Numbered from the stretch's first letter, positions 43,740-53,534 are shown. The stretch: DNA of 64,000 nt from CAMDKS01 sp964402975 (GCA_964402975.1 CAYOEM010000014.1:9075-73074); one strand, 5' to 3'. A program made the numbers and translations. Notes: generated by a model not told the origin, from the letters alone.

Positions 43740-46700
43740 TCACCACAAATCACCATTTTCAGGTTTAGGCGCTTTATCAGATTCCGGTTTTGCCTGACCG
43801 TTGACGTCTACACCAGAATCATCTCCCGAAGGCAACGTTCCAGTCACGCCACCTTTTGCTGCTTCTTTTTCCCCACGAATAACTCGTCCATCATCGTCAA
43901 GTACTTCTTGAGACTCTCCTTGTAATTCCCCAGGACGCAAACCTGGCAGAAGCTGCGAGTTCGCCGTTTCTGCCGAAGCATCAGGACCAACTCCAGGCTT
44001 ATCTGTAACCTCAACTCGAGTCGGTGCCGCGGGCATGGACAAGTCCTTGAGCTCAGCCTTGAAATTGAATGGGCTATAAAGTCTAGCTACACCACCTCGT
44101 CCATCTCCTGGAACGCGGATCACTGAACGAACCGTGCTACCAATAGCAAACTCGTTTTCAAAGGATTCACCTGTTTTGTCAATATTCGTAGTGGCAAAAA
44201 CTTCATCGCCGGCATTGTCTGACGAGAAAACAATACCCCTGGCAAGATCAACCCCGATTGAGGACGCATTCGCCGGATATTTGATCGGCCACTCCCCTCT
44301 TTTCACAATAGATAGATCCAATTCGTCTACCTGGTCTCGATACTTCAGAACTTCCATCATCCCTTTTGCGTAATCAATCCAAGCAGGAAGAGCGCCTACG
44401 GCACCACTGACTTTTATGGCGCCTCGTCGCATCATTTTATTGAGATCATATCCAACATAACTGGCGATAGTGTGGAAACTAGAAAAATCTAGCGGAGCCC
44501 CCTTAGACGGAGGGACAGGGAAGAAACCTGCGAAATATGCATTCGTGTAGTCATTGGTCGTTCCGGTTTTTCCGAACGATTGTATTCTAACTTTTTGACC
44601 CTCTTTTTTGGGGTCATTGCCTGCAATTAATGCACCGCTTGCATCCTTGGAAAGATCCACATAAAGCTCGCCTCGCGCCCTTTTCCCCGTCCCATGAGTC
44701 ACGACTCGTTTCAAGATTTCGTGCATCTGTTGCGAGTATTCGTTAATAGCGACTGTTGCTTCGCGCCGTTTAGGTTCAAACACAACCTCCCCGTGTCGAT
44801 CAAGAATCTTCCTCACAAAATTTATCTGATTTGGCGGACCATTTTCATAGAAACGATATATTTTGCCCTCAACAAACGTTTGATATATTTTGGCAACCTC
44901 AGCTGCCGTTACGTCATTGGTACCCAACGGGAAGGACTGAACGGGGTCGATCTTGCTTATCACTCCCATTGCTTTAACCATCTCGACAAGATAGTTGAGA
45001 CCCAAAGCAATCCTAAAATCGTGATGCTCGAAATATCGATTCAGGTCGTACGGCGAGGAAACACTCATGACAGATTGGTAGTGATCCTCGACAGATTTCT
45101 CTAGCTTGATGAATTCGCCAAGGGGAAGGGTTCCGTTGAGTCTAATTTCACCCTTCTTTACCATCTCATTCTGCCAAACCGCTTCAACGTCCATCGCGTT
45201 CAAAGAACGCCCCTGGATACTCGCCAACTTTAAAATGTAGTCATAGCGATCGGTCGCCACTTTAGGTCGCTCAGCCTCCAAAGACGGCAAAAAACCGAGC
45301 GCTGGCTTATTACCCTGCGTCGGAAGTACGCGGAAATGAGACCAGGCATCCTTTAGCTTAGGATCAGATAATGCACTCTCAGGACCTTTGGCCTGAACCG
45401 CCGCATAGATCGATTCGAATTCAACATCAGCCATTTCAGAGAGCGTTTTCATGCGAAGGAAATTATTCTTAACAAGATTCAGACGGATTGCATTCTCAAG
45501 CGGTGGCATATCTTCTGCACCCTGCTTAGATAGAAGACGTTGCACTTCCGCCTCATAGCCCTTGCCCCACCACATCTTTTCCAGAGAGCGTATCGCATCG
45601 TTGGCGCCCTTGAAAACCAAGTCTGGAATAATATCGGCAACTGCTCTGTCGAGCTGGTACTCCCTAATACCGTCATTCTCGAGTTGTACACCTGTGGTTT
45701 TCGCGACCCGGAAGTGGAAGTCGGGCGCGCTCTCCCCTGGGTTAGGGCTTAGCTTCATCTGCCCCATGAGATCTTTAAATTGTTCGAAATTGAGCTTATC
45801 AACTAAGTGATTAGCCAATGCTACCGATGCCAAGTTTTCCGACATCGCACCGGACCAGACCATCGAAACATTCCTGTAAGGGCTAATGTGATCGGGCCGA
45901 GGGAAATAAAGGCGAGACTGGTAGGGGAAAATTTGTCGTTCGTTGTCAACCACATCTAAAACATTCCAACCAAGCTGCATGGCTGCATAGTAAACAACAG
46001 CTTTAAAAACAGATCCCGGCTGCCTGCGAGCAAAAATAGCCCGATTGAAACCGATCGTATCAAAGCCACTAACGGCAACCCGCACTTCACCCTTGTCCAA
46101 AGCGACCAATCCACCGTTAACTTTTGGGCTTTTTTGAAGTTCGAGAATCGCCTCGTGTTTATCGGCGTCGTACTGTCGTACCTCAACGAAAACGATATCA
46201 CCTTTTTTAATCGTGTTAAAAAGCTTCTTCATCTGGACTTCAAAACCCTCTTGAAGAGGAAGATCCAGTAGTTTTGCATACCTGACGATTGCATCATGGG
46301 GGATGGTGCCTGAACTTAATCCGAACGACACCTTGATCTCCGAATTTTTCTTGTCAGCTTTGATCTCCTCAACTTTGCCATAATAAAATTGATTCAACTC
46401 AAGATCACGAAGGCGACGAAAGTTTTCGGGTTTCTCTGCCTGGAATCCGCCCAAGATCGTCTCTAGGCGACTCAAATTACGTCGCATACCTAGTTGGGCT
46501 TTCTCTTGAAGCTTGCAGTCAATCGTCGTGAATATTTTCAAGCCCGCATTGTTAAGCTCATCGACTGTTTCAAGTCCCAACTGCTCCATAACCTCTTTTT
46601 GATTGACCTGATTTCGGATGAGACTGACCAAAGCCACCTCACTGGAACGAAAACTACCTCGATTAAAGGGGACCGGACGGGCAGAAGCTTCGTTGTATTC

Positions 46701-47477
46701 TTGTTCAGAAAGCCAACCCTGTTCGAACATGCGTCTCAGAACATAGTTTTTGCGTTCAAAAGCATTCTTTACGGCCTGCTCCCGCCGTTCCTTGGTGTAT
46801 TTCAAGTAAGGGTCATACTTTGACGGCCCCTTTACACTTCCTGCAATAAAGGCAGATTCAACGACATCCAAATCTTTGACGTCTTTGTTGAAGTAATATT
46901 TAGCTGCAATACCCACACCAGACCCGTTACCAGACACGTGAAACTGATTTAAGTAGAATTCTAAGATTTGATCCTTGCTGTATAGTTTTTCCAGCTGCAA
47001 AGCTGCGATTGCTTCGTTTAACTTGCGGGCTAGCGAATACTCCCACTTGTCCATGATGTTTTTTACCGTTTGCTGCGTGAGAGTGGACCCGCCTCTGAAT
47101 TTTCCAGTTTTGAAACCCTCGGCTAAAGCCTTGAAAATAGCCTGTGGATCAACGCCACGATGCTTGAAAAAGTTCTTATCTTCCGCAGCAACAAGAGCGT
47201 TCACCATGTGTTTGGGAATTTCGTCAAACGGTATGTAGCGTCGATGCTCGCTATTAAAAAAACTACCGATCGGCGTTTGTTCATCAAGACAGTAAACGGT
47301 TGTCTCTTCGTTGATACGAGCCATAATCGTTGTCTTCTTGAGATGTGAATCATCACCAAACCAAACGCTGGCCAGTATGACGGATGTAACGCCAAGGGCT
47401 GCGCCTGCTCCGGAGACAAGACCACCAAGCAAGACCCACAAAAAAACATTCAAGGAACGATTTTCAACTAACCGCAT
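43740..47477 (-). CDS. Giant class A penicillin-binding protein (PBP1A-like)
   Basis: 1245 residues. A short cytoplasmic tail and membrane anchor (about 8-38) precede the GT51 glycosyltransferase (about 60-240): Glu99 in LVAAEDKNFF is catalytic, with FRGGSTLTQQTVKNI and EKLYSKDQILEFYLN. The transpeptidase has SxxK at Ser489 (GSVFK), SxN at 546-548 (SEN), and KTGT at 970-973. SxN and KTG are about 424 residues apart, much further than the 130-200 I expect, so about 270 extra residues (roughly 575-820) sit inside the domain. The C-terminal 120 residues are Pro/Glu/Lys-rich and disordered. It polymerises and cross-links peptidoglycan in the periplasm. ATG start with GGAG upstream. Confidence 0.9.
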   Translation of the reverse strand: MRLVENRSLNVFLWVLLGGLVSGAGAALGVTSVILASVWFGDDSHLKKTTIMARINEETTVYCLDEQTPIGSFFNSEHRRYIPFDEIPKHMVNALVAAEDKNFFKHRGVDPQAIFKALAEGFKTGKFRGGSTLTQQTVKNIMDKWEYSLARKLNEAIAALQLEKLYSKDQILEFYLNQFHVSGNGSGVGIAAKYYFNKDVKDLDVVESAFIAGSVKGPSKYDPYLKYTKERREQAVKNAFERKNYVLRRMFEQGWLSEQEYNEASARPVPFNRGSFRSSEVALVSLIRNQVNQKEVMEQLGLETVDELNNAGLKIFTTIDCKLQEKAQLGMRRNLSRLETILGGFQAEKPENFRRLRDLELNQFYYGKVEEIKADKKNSEIKVSFGLSSGTIPHDAIVRYAKLLDLPLQEGFEVQMKKLFNTIKKGDIVFVEVRQYDADKHEAILELQKSPKVNGGLVALDKGEVRVAVSGFDTIGFNRAIFARRQPGSVFKAVVYYAAMQLGWNVLDVVDNERQIFPYQSRLYFPRPDHISPYRNVSMVWSGAMSENLASVALANHLVDKLNFEQFKDLMGQMKLSPNPGESAPDFHFRVAKTTGVQLENDGIREYQLDRAVADIIPDLVFKGANDAIRSLEKMWWGKGYEAEVQRLLSKQGAEDMPPLENAIRLNLVKNNFLRMKTLSEMADVEFESIYAAVQAKGPESALSDPKLKDAWSHFRVLPTQGNKPALGFLPSLEAERPKVATDRYDYILKLASIQGRSLNAMDVEAVWQNEMVKKGEIRLNGTLPLGEFIKLEKSVEDHYQSVMSVSSPYDLNRYFEHHDFRIALGLNYLVEMVKAMGVISKIDPVQSFPLGTNDVTAAEVAKIYQTFVEGKIYRFYENGPPNQINFVRKILDRHGEVVFEPKRREATVAINEYSQQMHEILKRVVTHGTGKRARGELYVDLSKDASGALIAGNDPKKEGQKVRIQSFGKTGTTNDYTNAYFAGFFPVPPSKGAPLDFSSFHTIASYVGYDLNKMMRRGAIKVSGAVGALPAWIDYAKGMMEVLKYRDQVDELDLSIVKRGEWPIKYPANASSIGVDLARGIVFSSDNAGDEVFATTNIDKTGESFENEFAIGSTVRSVIRVPGDGRGGVARLYSPFNFKAELKDLSMPAAPTRVEVTDKPGVGPDASAETANSQLLPGLRPGELQGESQEVLDDDGRVIRGEKEAAKGGVTGTLPSGDDSGVDVNGQAKPESDKAPKPENGDLW

Positions 47478-47661
47478 TGAGAGAACTCCAAGGACCAGAT
47501 TTTCCTAGGGAATATTTTAACACCTGAGATCTCGTTTCACCTAGCTAGATACTGAAATATCAGCATGTTAGCCTTTATTTGAAGGACGTCCGAGGTTTAT
47601 TCTGTTTACCAACTTTTGAGCAGCGGGTATAAGGTGGCCGCGAAACACGAATGGGTCCTTC

Positions 47662-48366
47662 ATGACACTTTTTCCATACCTAACAAATAAAGACGGTCGA
47701 TCACTGGACCAGATCCAGATCACTGGAATGCTCATGAGCTGTGTCATCGGGATTTACCCTTCCGAAAGGCACAAAAAGCAGCCTGTAACGATCGACTTGT
47801 GTCTATATTTGGATACTAGACAGGCCGCTCAAAGTGCCAATATCACGGACACCATAGACTATGCGGGGGCTCTGAAGGAGGTGTCCTTTATTCTCGAGCA
47901 TTGCGAGTTTCTGTTAATCGAGACCGCCGTAGAAGCCATTTGTCGCCATTTCATTTTGACATATCAGACGGATCACGCTCTGCCGCACATAGAGGCCGTT
48001 GTTGCAAGGATCAGTAAGCCTAGCGCATTATCACAGGGGATCGTGCCCTCCGTACAGGCATTACGACGCAAAGAAGACTACGCGTTAACAGCCAGCAAAA
48101 GCACTAGCTGCTCGGTTTTCACGATTCATTCGGCTGCGGACGCAGGATTAGCACTGCTTGTAGCTAAGAGCCCCGCTCAAATTGTAGTGCCTGAGCATGT
48201 TCCATCCGCTCAGTCCGTCCTGCCCATTGGACGATGGTCTTTTGACGGACAGCCCGCTAAATCTCGGCAGCCGATATCTCTCAAGAGTGATTTAAATAAG
48301 CCTTTTTTGAGCTCTGACCACGAAGTTCATGGGCCGAGGCTTCTACTGATCCAAACGCAGGGCTAA
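47662..48366 (+). CDS. folB: Dihydroneopterin aldolase-like protein with unknown C-terminal extension
   Basis: 234 residues. The first 120 match FolB: GIYPSERHKKQPVTIDL (with the conserved Glu), TIDYAGALKEV, FLLIETAVEAIC and the catalytic Lys in ARISKPSAL. FolB cleaves dihydroneopterin in folate synthesis, and is normally about 120 residues. The remaining 110 have no known match; they contain strand-like stretches (SVFTIHSAADAGLALLV) and a Pro-rich end. Either a fused domain or an added module is possible. ATG start. A terminator follows at 48377. Confidence 0.8.
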   Translation: MTLFPYLTNKDGRSLDQIQITGMLMSCVIGIYPSERHKKQPVTIDLCLYLDTRQAAQSANITDTIDYAGALKEVSFILEHCEFLLIETAVEAICRHFILTYQTDHALPHIEAVVARISKPSALSQGIVPSVQALRRKEDYALTASKSTSCSVFTIHSAADAGLALLVAKSPAQIVVPEHVPSAQSVLPIGRWSFDGQPAKSRQPISLKSDLNKPFLSSDHEVHGPRLLLIQTQG

Positions 48367-48376
48367 CTGCTAAAGC

Positions 48377-48400
48377 ATGGGCATTTGGTGCCCATTTTTG
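48377..48400 (+). terminator. Intrinsic terminator after folB
   Basis: ATGGGCA (48377-48383) pairs with TGCCCAT (48389-48395) over a TTTGG loop, followed by TTTTG. It lies 11 bases past the folB stop. Confidence 0.75.
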
Positions 48401-48489
48401 TCCTAAATAGCATCCTTTTAAAATGGTAGTACACACCCGCCGCCGAAACCAAGACCCAGGCGCCGGATCGCGCTGACCGGAGCTTTACT

Positions 48490-49575
48490 TTGCCCAAGAC
48501 TAATTGGTACTCAAGTATTTTGATAGCGACTCTCGCGTTCATGCCATGCGCACCGGCAAAGGGCAGTGTTTTGCTCTCGTTTGCGGATATTGCCGAGCAA
48601 GCCATCCCTGGCGTGGTTAATATTCGAACGACTCAATACACGCCGAACAAAGATCCTGCTCTTGATCTCTATCAATTCTTTCTAAATGGTAGAGCTCCCC
48701 TCAATCTATCCACCCACTCCGTGGGAAGCGGCGTTATCATCAATAAGGACGGTCACGTGCTAACGAATGCACACGTTATCGAAAGCGCCAATGTCATCGA
48801 AGTGCTTTTGGCTAAAAATAAACAAAAGTTAACTGCAAAAGTTCTTGGAACTGACCTTAAGACGGATCTTGCGCTTTTGAAAATTGTCGGAAACGTGGCA
48901 ATCAAACCACTACAATTAGGCGATAGCGATTCACTAAGAGTTGGAGACCCCGTTATAGCCATTGGAAACCCTTTCGGTTACTCCCACACGGTAACGTCAG
49001 GAATCATCTCGGCGAAAGGTCGCGTGATAGGCAATGGCCCTTACGATAATTTTCTACAAACCGACGCATCCATTCACCCTGGAAACAGTGGAGGCCCACT
49101 TCTGGACATCAATGGTCGCGTCATAGGAATAAACACGGCCGTCAGCGAAGAAGGCAATGGCATTGGATTTGCCATACCAATCAACATCGCCCGTCAGGTG
49201 GGCGCCGACTTGTTAGCATTCGGGAAAACGAGACGCCCATGGCTCGGAATGGTTGGTAAAAATATTTTATCTGCGGATGAGATAGAATCGCCGTCGGCTG
49301 GGATACTCGGGGCTTACGGAGTTATCGTGTCAAACCTTATTGTCAATGCACCCGCACATCGCGCAGGAGTGCGGATCGGCGATGTGGTTCTCTTAGCTGA
49401 TGGAAAGAAAATAACAGATCTCAATCAGTTCCAACGCATACTGCTTGGAAAACAACTTCGTGGTCGGGTTCGACTAAAAATATACCGAAAAGGAAAAGGA
49501 TACCTTTTTGCGACAATACCGCTTGAGGAAACTCCAAAAAATGAAGACCTCCCCCAAGAGAGGGATCTGTTTTAA
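48490..49575 (+). CDS. HtrA/DegP-family periplasmic serine protease with one PDZ domain
   Basis: 361 residues. Signal peptide about 1-25 (TTG start, GGAG nine bases ahead). The trypsin-like domain has His94 in LTNAHVIESA, Asp126 in TDLKTDLALL and Ser200 in IHPGNSGGPL. One PDZ domain follows from about 250 (SNLIVNAPAHRAGVRIGDVV), so the architecture is DegS-like rather than the two-PDZ DegP. It should degrade or sense misfolded envelope proteins. DegS-type proteases often signal through anti-sigma factors, but no rseA or rpoE gene is nearby. It ends by sharing stop bases with the MnmD-like gene. Confidence 0.92.
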   Translation: MPKTNWYSSILIATLAFMPCAPAKGSVLLSFADIAEQAIPGVVNIRTTQYTPNKDPALDLYQFFLNGRAPLNLSTHSVGSGVIINKDGHVLTNAHVIESANVIEVLLAKNKQKLTAKVLGTDLKTDLALLKIVGNVAIKPLQLGDSDSLRVGDPVIAIGNPFGYSHTVTSGIISAKGRVIGNGPYDNFLQTDASIHPGNSGGPLLDINGRVIGINTAVSEEGNGIGFAIPINIARQVGADLLAFGKTRRPWLGMVGKNILSADEIESPSAGILGAYGVIVSNLIVNAPAHRAGVRIGDVVLLADGKKITDLNQFQRILLGKQLRGRVRLKIYRKGKGYLFATIPLEETPKNEDLPQERDLF

Positions 49576-50291
49576 TCCCCAATTCTGGCCTTCAACCAGT
49601 GACGTTTACGTCCAGGGGTAGGAATACGTTCATACACCCAACCGGACTCGGAGAGGGCCGATTTGACCGCGCGTGCAACACTATAGCTCATCAACACTGC
49701 CCCCGACCGCGAGACATGTCTCACTTGATTAAACCAATCTGCTGACCATAGCCTCGGATTTAGCTCCGGCGTAAACGGATCCTGCCAAATATAATCAAAC
49801 GTCTTTTTTAGACTAATTAAATCAATATTAGATGCATCACACGCCATCACCGTCCATGTTAAATGCCGACCTGTGACAGGATGCTTTATGATAGCTCGCC
49901 ACCCATGCTCGTGATGACGCAACTCCTTAGGTCCAACTAACCACACCTCGTCCCAACCCCGCTGCCATGGAGCTTCGCCACTGGCAACAGCTTCCACCAA
50001 ACGCACATCGTATTCAAGACTGGTTATATCTACGTCAAGGAGTCCAGAGCCTTTGTACCAAGCCACTACCGAGGCTACTGCGTTATAGCCAAGCCCCATC
50101 CCCACGTCTAAAATATGAATTTTCTGGCTTGATTGGGACACAAGGCTATCCAAATAGCCACTTCCCACGACATAGAGATTCCACGCCTCAAATCGTGCTC
50201 CCTCCTGAGAATGAAAATCTTGGCCATGACCACTGTGCCGAATCGTCAGTGAGCCATCTGCCGTCTCCACCAGCGCTCCAAACTCAGTCAT
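49572..50291 (-). CDS. MnmD-like tRNA methyltransferase (MnmC N-terminal-type domain)
   Basis: 239 residues from an ATG at 50291 (MTEFGAL), which has AAGAGA upstream; an in-frame ATG at 50324 is the alternative. SAM-binding motif ILDVGMGLGYNA (about residue 60), then the family block FDYIWQDPFTPELNPRLW, with the conserved acidic-x-F-x-P-x-x-N-P-x-x-W, and GAVLMSYSVARAVKSAL. It should methylate nm5-type wobble uridine in tRNA. MnmD-only enzymes lack the FAD-dependent second domain of Gammaproteobacterial MnmC. Divergent from miaE, another tRNA-modification gene. Confidence 0.82.
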   Translation of the reverse strand: MTEFGALVETADGSLTIRHSGHGQDFHSQEGARFEAWNLYVVGSGYLDSLVSQSSQKIHILDVGMGLGYNAVASVVAWYKGSGLLDVDITSLEYDVRLVEAVASGEAPWQRGWDEVWLVGPKELRHHEHGWRAIIKHPVTGRHLTWTVMACDASNIDLISLKKTFDYIWQDPFTPELNPRLWSADWFNQVRHVSRSGAVLMSYSVARAVKSALSESGWVYERIPTPGRKRHWLKARIGD

Positions 50292-50356
50292 TTCAATCTC
50301 TTTTGTCGGATCAGGTCTTGTCATACGTCGGGATAAATACTACAACCGATTCAAGT

Positions 50357-50971
50357 ATGACAACCAACATCGAAGAAAAATTAACCGAAATAAGACGCTC
50401 TCTGCCCTTGCGTTGGGAGACGCCCAATGATTGGACAAATCTTGCCCTAAATGACCTGAAGTCATTCTTGGCGGATCATGCCTCTTGTGAGCGAAAGGCA
50501 AGCGCAGCTGCGCTGATGCTCGCAAATCGTTATCCAGAGCACCCAGAGCTTCAGGATCGAATGATAGGTCTCGCCATTGAGGAAATGCAACATTTTCATC
50601 AGGTCTTTAAACTACTGAAGCAGCGCAACATTCCCCTGCCCAACGACAGCATTGACCCCTACGTGACAGCGCTACTGGCTCACGTGCGTCATCCACGGAA
50701 TGAGCACTTACTCGATCGCCTACTCGTTGCGGCCATGATTGAGGCCAGAAGCTGCGAACGATTTTGCATGTTTACGTCTGCCCTACCGGAAGGCGAATTA
50801 AAAACATTTTACGTAGACTTCTCTCTGGCAGAGAGCGCCCACGTGCCACTTTTTCTCACTACAGCAGAGCTTTTCTTCCCCAGCCAGGTCGTGCGTGAGA
50901 GACTTTCGACGTGGATTGATATTGAAGCCAAGTCCGCACAAAACACGCCTTTAGCAGCGCGGATTCACTGA
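50357..50971 (+). CDS. miaE: tRNA-(ms2io6A)-hydroxylase
   Basis: 204 residues from the ATG at 50357, though the frame is open further upstream over the divergent gene. It is a ferritin-like di-iron hydroxylase: DHASCERKASAAALML gives the first Glu and IEEMQHFHQV supplies E-E-x-x-H; a later EARSCERF and LAESAHVPLF complete the carboxylate/His set. MiaE hydroxylates the isopentenyl group of ms2i6A at tRNA position 37, an oxygen-dependent step. No strong ribosome binding site. Only 65 bases lie between this start and the preferred mnmD start (32 from the longer one), so their promoters must overlap each other or the genes. Confidence 0.92.
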   Translation: MTTNIEEKLTEIRRSLPLRWETPNDWTNLALNDLKSFLADHASCERKASAAALMLANRYPEHPELQDRMIGLAIEEMQHFHQVFKLLKQRNIPLPNDSIDPYVTALLAHVRHPRNEHLLDRLLVAAMIEARSCERFCMFTSALPEGELKTFYVDFSLAESAHVPLFLTTAELFFPSQVVRERLSTWIDIEAKSAQNTPLAARIH

Positions 50972-50996
50972 TTCCCGGCAAAACCACCGAATATCA

Positions 50997-51707
50997 TTAG
51001 TATCCCTTTTTCTGGTCCGCTACCCCGCCCTGAAGCTCACCCAGGATGGCGCGCGTCGCACTGGCACCAATTCTATCAGCCCCCGCCTCAATTAAAGCGA
51101 GTGTATCTTTCAATGTTCTGATGCCACCAGATGCCTTTATTTTTGTCTTGGCATTACTTACGCCCATAATAGTGTCTCGCATGATTTTGATATCAGCGAT
51201 AGACGCCCCTCGAGAACCAAAACCAGTAGACGTCTTAACAAAATCAATGCCATCTTCGGCGCACCACTTCGCTACCATTGAAATTTCGTCCGAATTGAGA
51301 AGGCTTGTTTCGAAGATCACTTTAAGCGGTATAATCCCGCAAGCTTTCTTGACTTCAACGATATCTTTTCTAGCTTCAGTGAACATCCTGGACTTGATCT
51401 GCCCAACCGAAAGAACCATATCAATCTCTTTAGCTCCGCAATCAATGGATGCACGAGTTTCAAAAACCTTGGACGCCGTCCCCATAGCACCTAACGGAAA
51501 ACCAACTACCGTGATTGGCATAACGCTCGACCCGGTCAGTATCGAGCTAGCCAAGGGGATCCAAACCGGATTGACACAGACCGCAGCCGTGCCCAGCTCT
51601 CTAGCCTCGTGACAAAGACTTCTAATATCATCGGCTGACGTTTCAGCCTTGAGCGCCGTGTGGTCAAAATATCTCGCCAGCTCCTTCGGACTAAACGCTC
51701 TGCTCAT
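50997..51707 (-). CDS. deoC: Deoxyribose-phosphate aldolase
   Basis: 236 residues from the ATG at 51707, which overlaps the ubiD stop (ATGA) and has GGAGG five bases ahead. Class I aldolase residues: the Schiff-base Lys is in KIKASGGIRT, with the partner Lys in DFVKTSTGFG and Asp in EIDMVLSVG. It splits deoxyribose-5-phosphate to acetaldehyde and glyceraldehyde-3-phosphate in deoxynucleoside catabolism. Length is normal. It is the last gene of the SDR-DUF486-SUI1-ubiD-deoC run; no other deo gene is nearby. Confidence 0.95.
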   Translation of the reverse strand: MSRAFSPKELARYFDHTALKAETSADDIRSLCHEARELGTAAVCVNPVWIPLASSILTGSSVMPITVVGFPLGAMGTASKVFETRASIDCGAKEIDMVLSVGQIKSRMFTEARKDIVEVKKACGIIPLKVIFETSLLNSDEISMVAKWCAEDGIDFVKTSTGFGSRGASIADIKIMRDTIMGVSNAKTKIKASGGIRTLKDTLALIEAGADRIGASATRAILGELQGGVADQKKGY

Positions 51708-53530
51708 TGCTTCCTCCAAATCCAAGAAAATTTTTGTTCGACTTGCCTCGCCACGTTACCATCCTCCTCCAGAGGCGGTGCGTGATGAGGCTTCATTCTC
51801 GCATCGATGATCAAGGGGCCCTTACAACCCCAATGCTTAAATTCATAAAACGAATCAAAGCCGTAAATATCATGACTCGGATTACTCCTCGTAAATGTAA
51901 CCCAAAGCCAATTTGCCGGACTTGCAGCACAAAATGCGGCGTCATCTACGATGACAACCAATGCTACGTCTGCCTCAACTTTTAACCCTTTCGTTAGGGC
52001 ACCGATCGCCTTTATTGCATGGTCGTAAGAGGTAAATGCCTCAGCACTGACAGCAACAATCCCAGGAGCCACCAATCTAGCCCCCGACAAGTCAAAACCG
52101 TCTACGTGGCATGTCTTAAATTCATCAGGTATTTTTTTTGAAAGCTGACGGATCTCAGGGCCCGCGATCGCAATGACAAGCTTACTGCCACGATTTACAG
52201 CCTCTCCTGAATAATCCAACGTGTCCATTGTTGTTTTAGTATGAAAGTGAAGGTCCCTGGACCAGTCAACTCGCCTAAGACAGTAATCAAAAAATGCCAT
52301 CTCGTTGTTAATATCAACGTCATGCCCACTTCCATCGGCAATAATCAGGTATTTCGCCAAAGATGCCTGATTAAAACCAAGTATGGCATTGGCCTGCGTA
52401 AGAATCTCCTGTGGATGAGAAGTTTTTTTGTAGGGCGTGTATCGCTCGCTACCAACAGCTAACAGCAAAGGGTGCACACCCGCTACGTCAACAGCATGCA
52501 TCGCCTTGACCCCCGGTAACGATACAGGAACCATAGGTTTTGTAAGCTCATGGATGATACTGCCGAACGTTGTGTCCTCCTGCGGAGGACGGCCCACCAC
52601 GGTAAAAGGCCAAATAGCGTCTCTGCGATGAAAGACCTTCTCAACCGTCATTACCGGGAAATTGTGACGAAGAGAATAATAGCCTAGATGGTCACCAAAT
52701 GGCCCTTCTGGTTTTGTTATTGATGGATCGATCGTCCCAAGAATACAAAAATCTGCGTCAGCTGCGACTGTCCATCCGTTCCATTTGCCATATCGAAATC
52801 TACGACCAGCTAACATCCCAGCAAAAAGAACCTCCGGTAGACCCTCGGGCAACGGCATTACCGCAGCAAACGTGTGGGCAGGGGGTCCTCCGACAAAAAC
52901 CGCGACTTTTAGTTTCTCTCCTCGTTTCGCGGCAGCAGAGTGATGAATTCCCATGCCACGATGAATTTGATAATGCACACCAATTTCGTGGTTCAAAATA
53001 TAGTCGTTACCGCTGAGCTGCACTCGGTACATCCCGATGTTACTCGACATCACGCCTGGCTTATCAGGATCCTCGCTGTAAACTTGGGGCAAGGTAACAA
53101 AAGGTCCACCGTCATCAGGCCAACTTTTGATCCAAGGCAATCGGTCAATCGACGTCTCGCATTCCAGCACGGGCAATTTATAAACCCTTTTAGGCAAGCT
53201 CATCAGCCCAGTGATTGGCGCTCGCCAATACCGCCAAAAATAACGCAGCGCATGCTCAGGATCCGCTTTGATAGCGATCGCATCCCTGGTTGATTTGAAC
53301 GTTTTTCTAAAAATAAATTTCGCGCGATCTTGGCTGCCAAACAAGTTACAAACCGCCGGAAATGGAGATCCCTTTACTTTCTCAAACAAAATAGCTTTGC
53401 CACCGGCAGCATAAACCCTACGCTGAATCGCTGCCATCTCCAGACACGGGTCGACTTCGTCCTTCACGCGAACTAAATGACCAGCGCGCTCCAGATCATC
53501 CACACAGTCTCGAGTACTTTTATAAGACAT
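51704..53530 (-). CDS. ubiD: UbiD-family prenylated-FMN decarboxylase
   Basis: 608 residues from the ATG at 53530, six bases beyond the SUI1 stop, with GGTGGA as its ribosome binding site inside that gene. Features of UbiD include an N-terminal alpha/beta region with SNIGMYRVQL, and the segment ITKPEGPFGDHLGYYS, which carries the acidic/Arg active-site pattern (E-x-P-x-G-D-x-x-G). HQ-type C-terminal region includes KGPLIIDARMK. It removes a carboxyl group from a polyprenyl-hydroxybenzoate or related aromatic acid. prFMN must be made by UbiX, absent from the window. A UbiB-like gene at 1.4 kb could act in the same pathway. Confidence 0.92.
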   Translation of the reverse strand: MSYKSTRDCVDDLERAGHLVRVKDEVDPCLEMAAIQRRVYAAGGKAILFEKVKGSPFPAVCNLFGSQDRAKFIFRKTFKSTRDAIAIKADPEHALRYFWRYWRAPITGLMSLPKRVYKLPVLECETSIDRLPWIKSWPDDGGPFVTLPQVYSEDPDKPGVMSSNIGMYRVQLSGNDYILNHEIGVHYQIHRGMGIHHSAAAKRGEKLKVAVFVGGPPAHTFAAVMPLPEGLPEVLFAGMLAGRRFRYGKWNGWTVAADADFCILGTIDPSITKPEGPFGDHLGYYSLRHNFPVMTVEKVFHRRDAIWPFTVVGRPPQEDTTFGSIIHELTKPMVPVSLPGVKAMHAVDVAGVHPLLLAVGSERYTPYKKTSHPQEILTQANAILGFNQASLAKYLIIADGSGHDVDINNEMAFFDYCLRRVDWSRDLHFHTKTTMDTLDYSGEAVNRGSKLVIAIAGPEIRQLSKKIPDEFKTCHVDGFDLSGARLVAPGIVAVSAEAFTSYDHAIKAIGALTKGLKVEADVALVVIVDDAAFCAASPANWLWVTFTRSNPSHDIYGFDSFYEFKHWGCKGPLIIDARMKPHHAPPLEEDGNVARQVEQKFSWIWRKQ

Positions 53531-53534
53531 GAAC

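Noticed and set aside
49967..50356. Upstream extension of the miaE frame
   Set aside because: It runs antisense through the mnmD-like gene; MiaE homology begins near the ATG at 50357.
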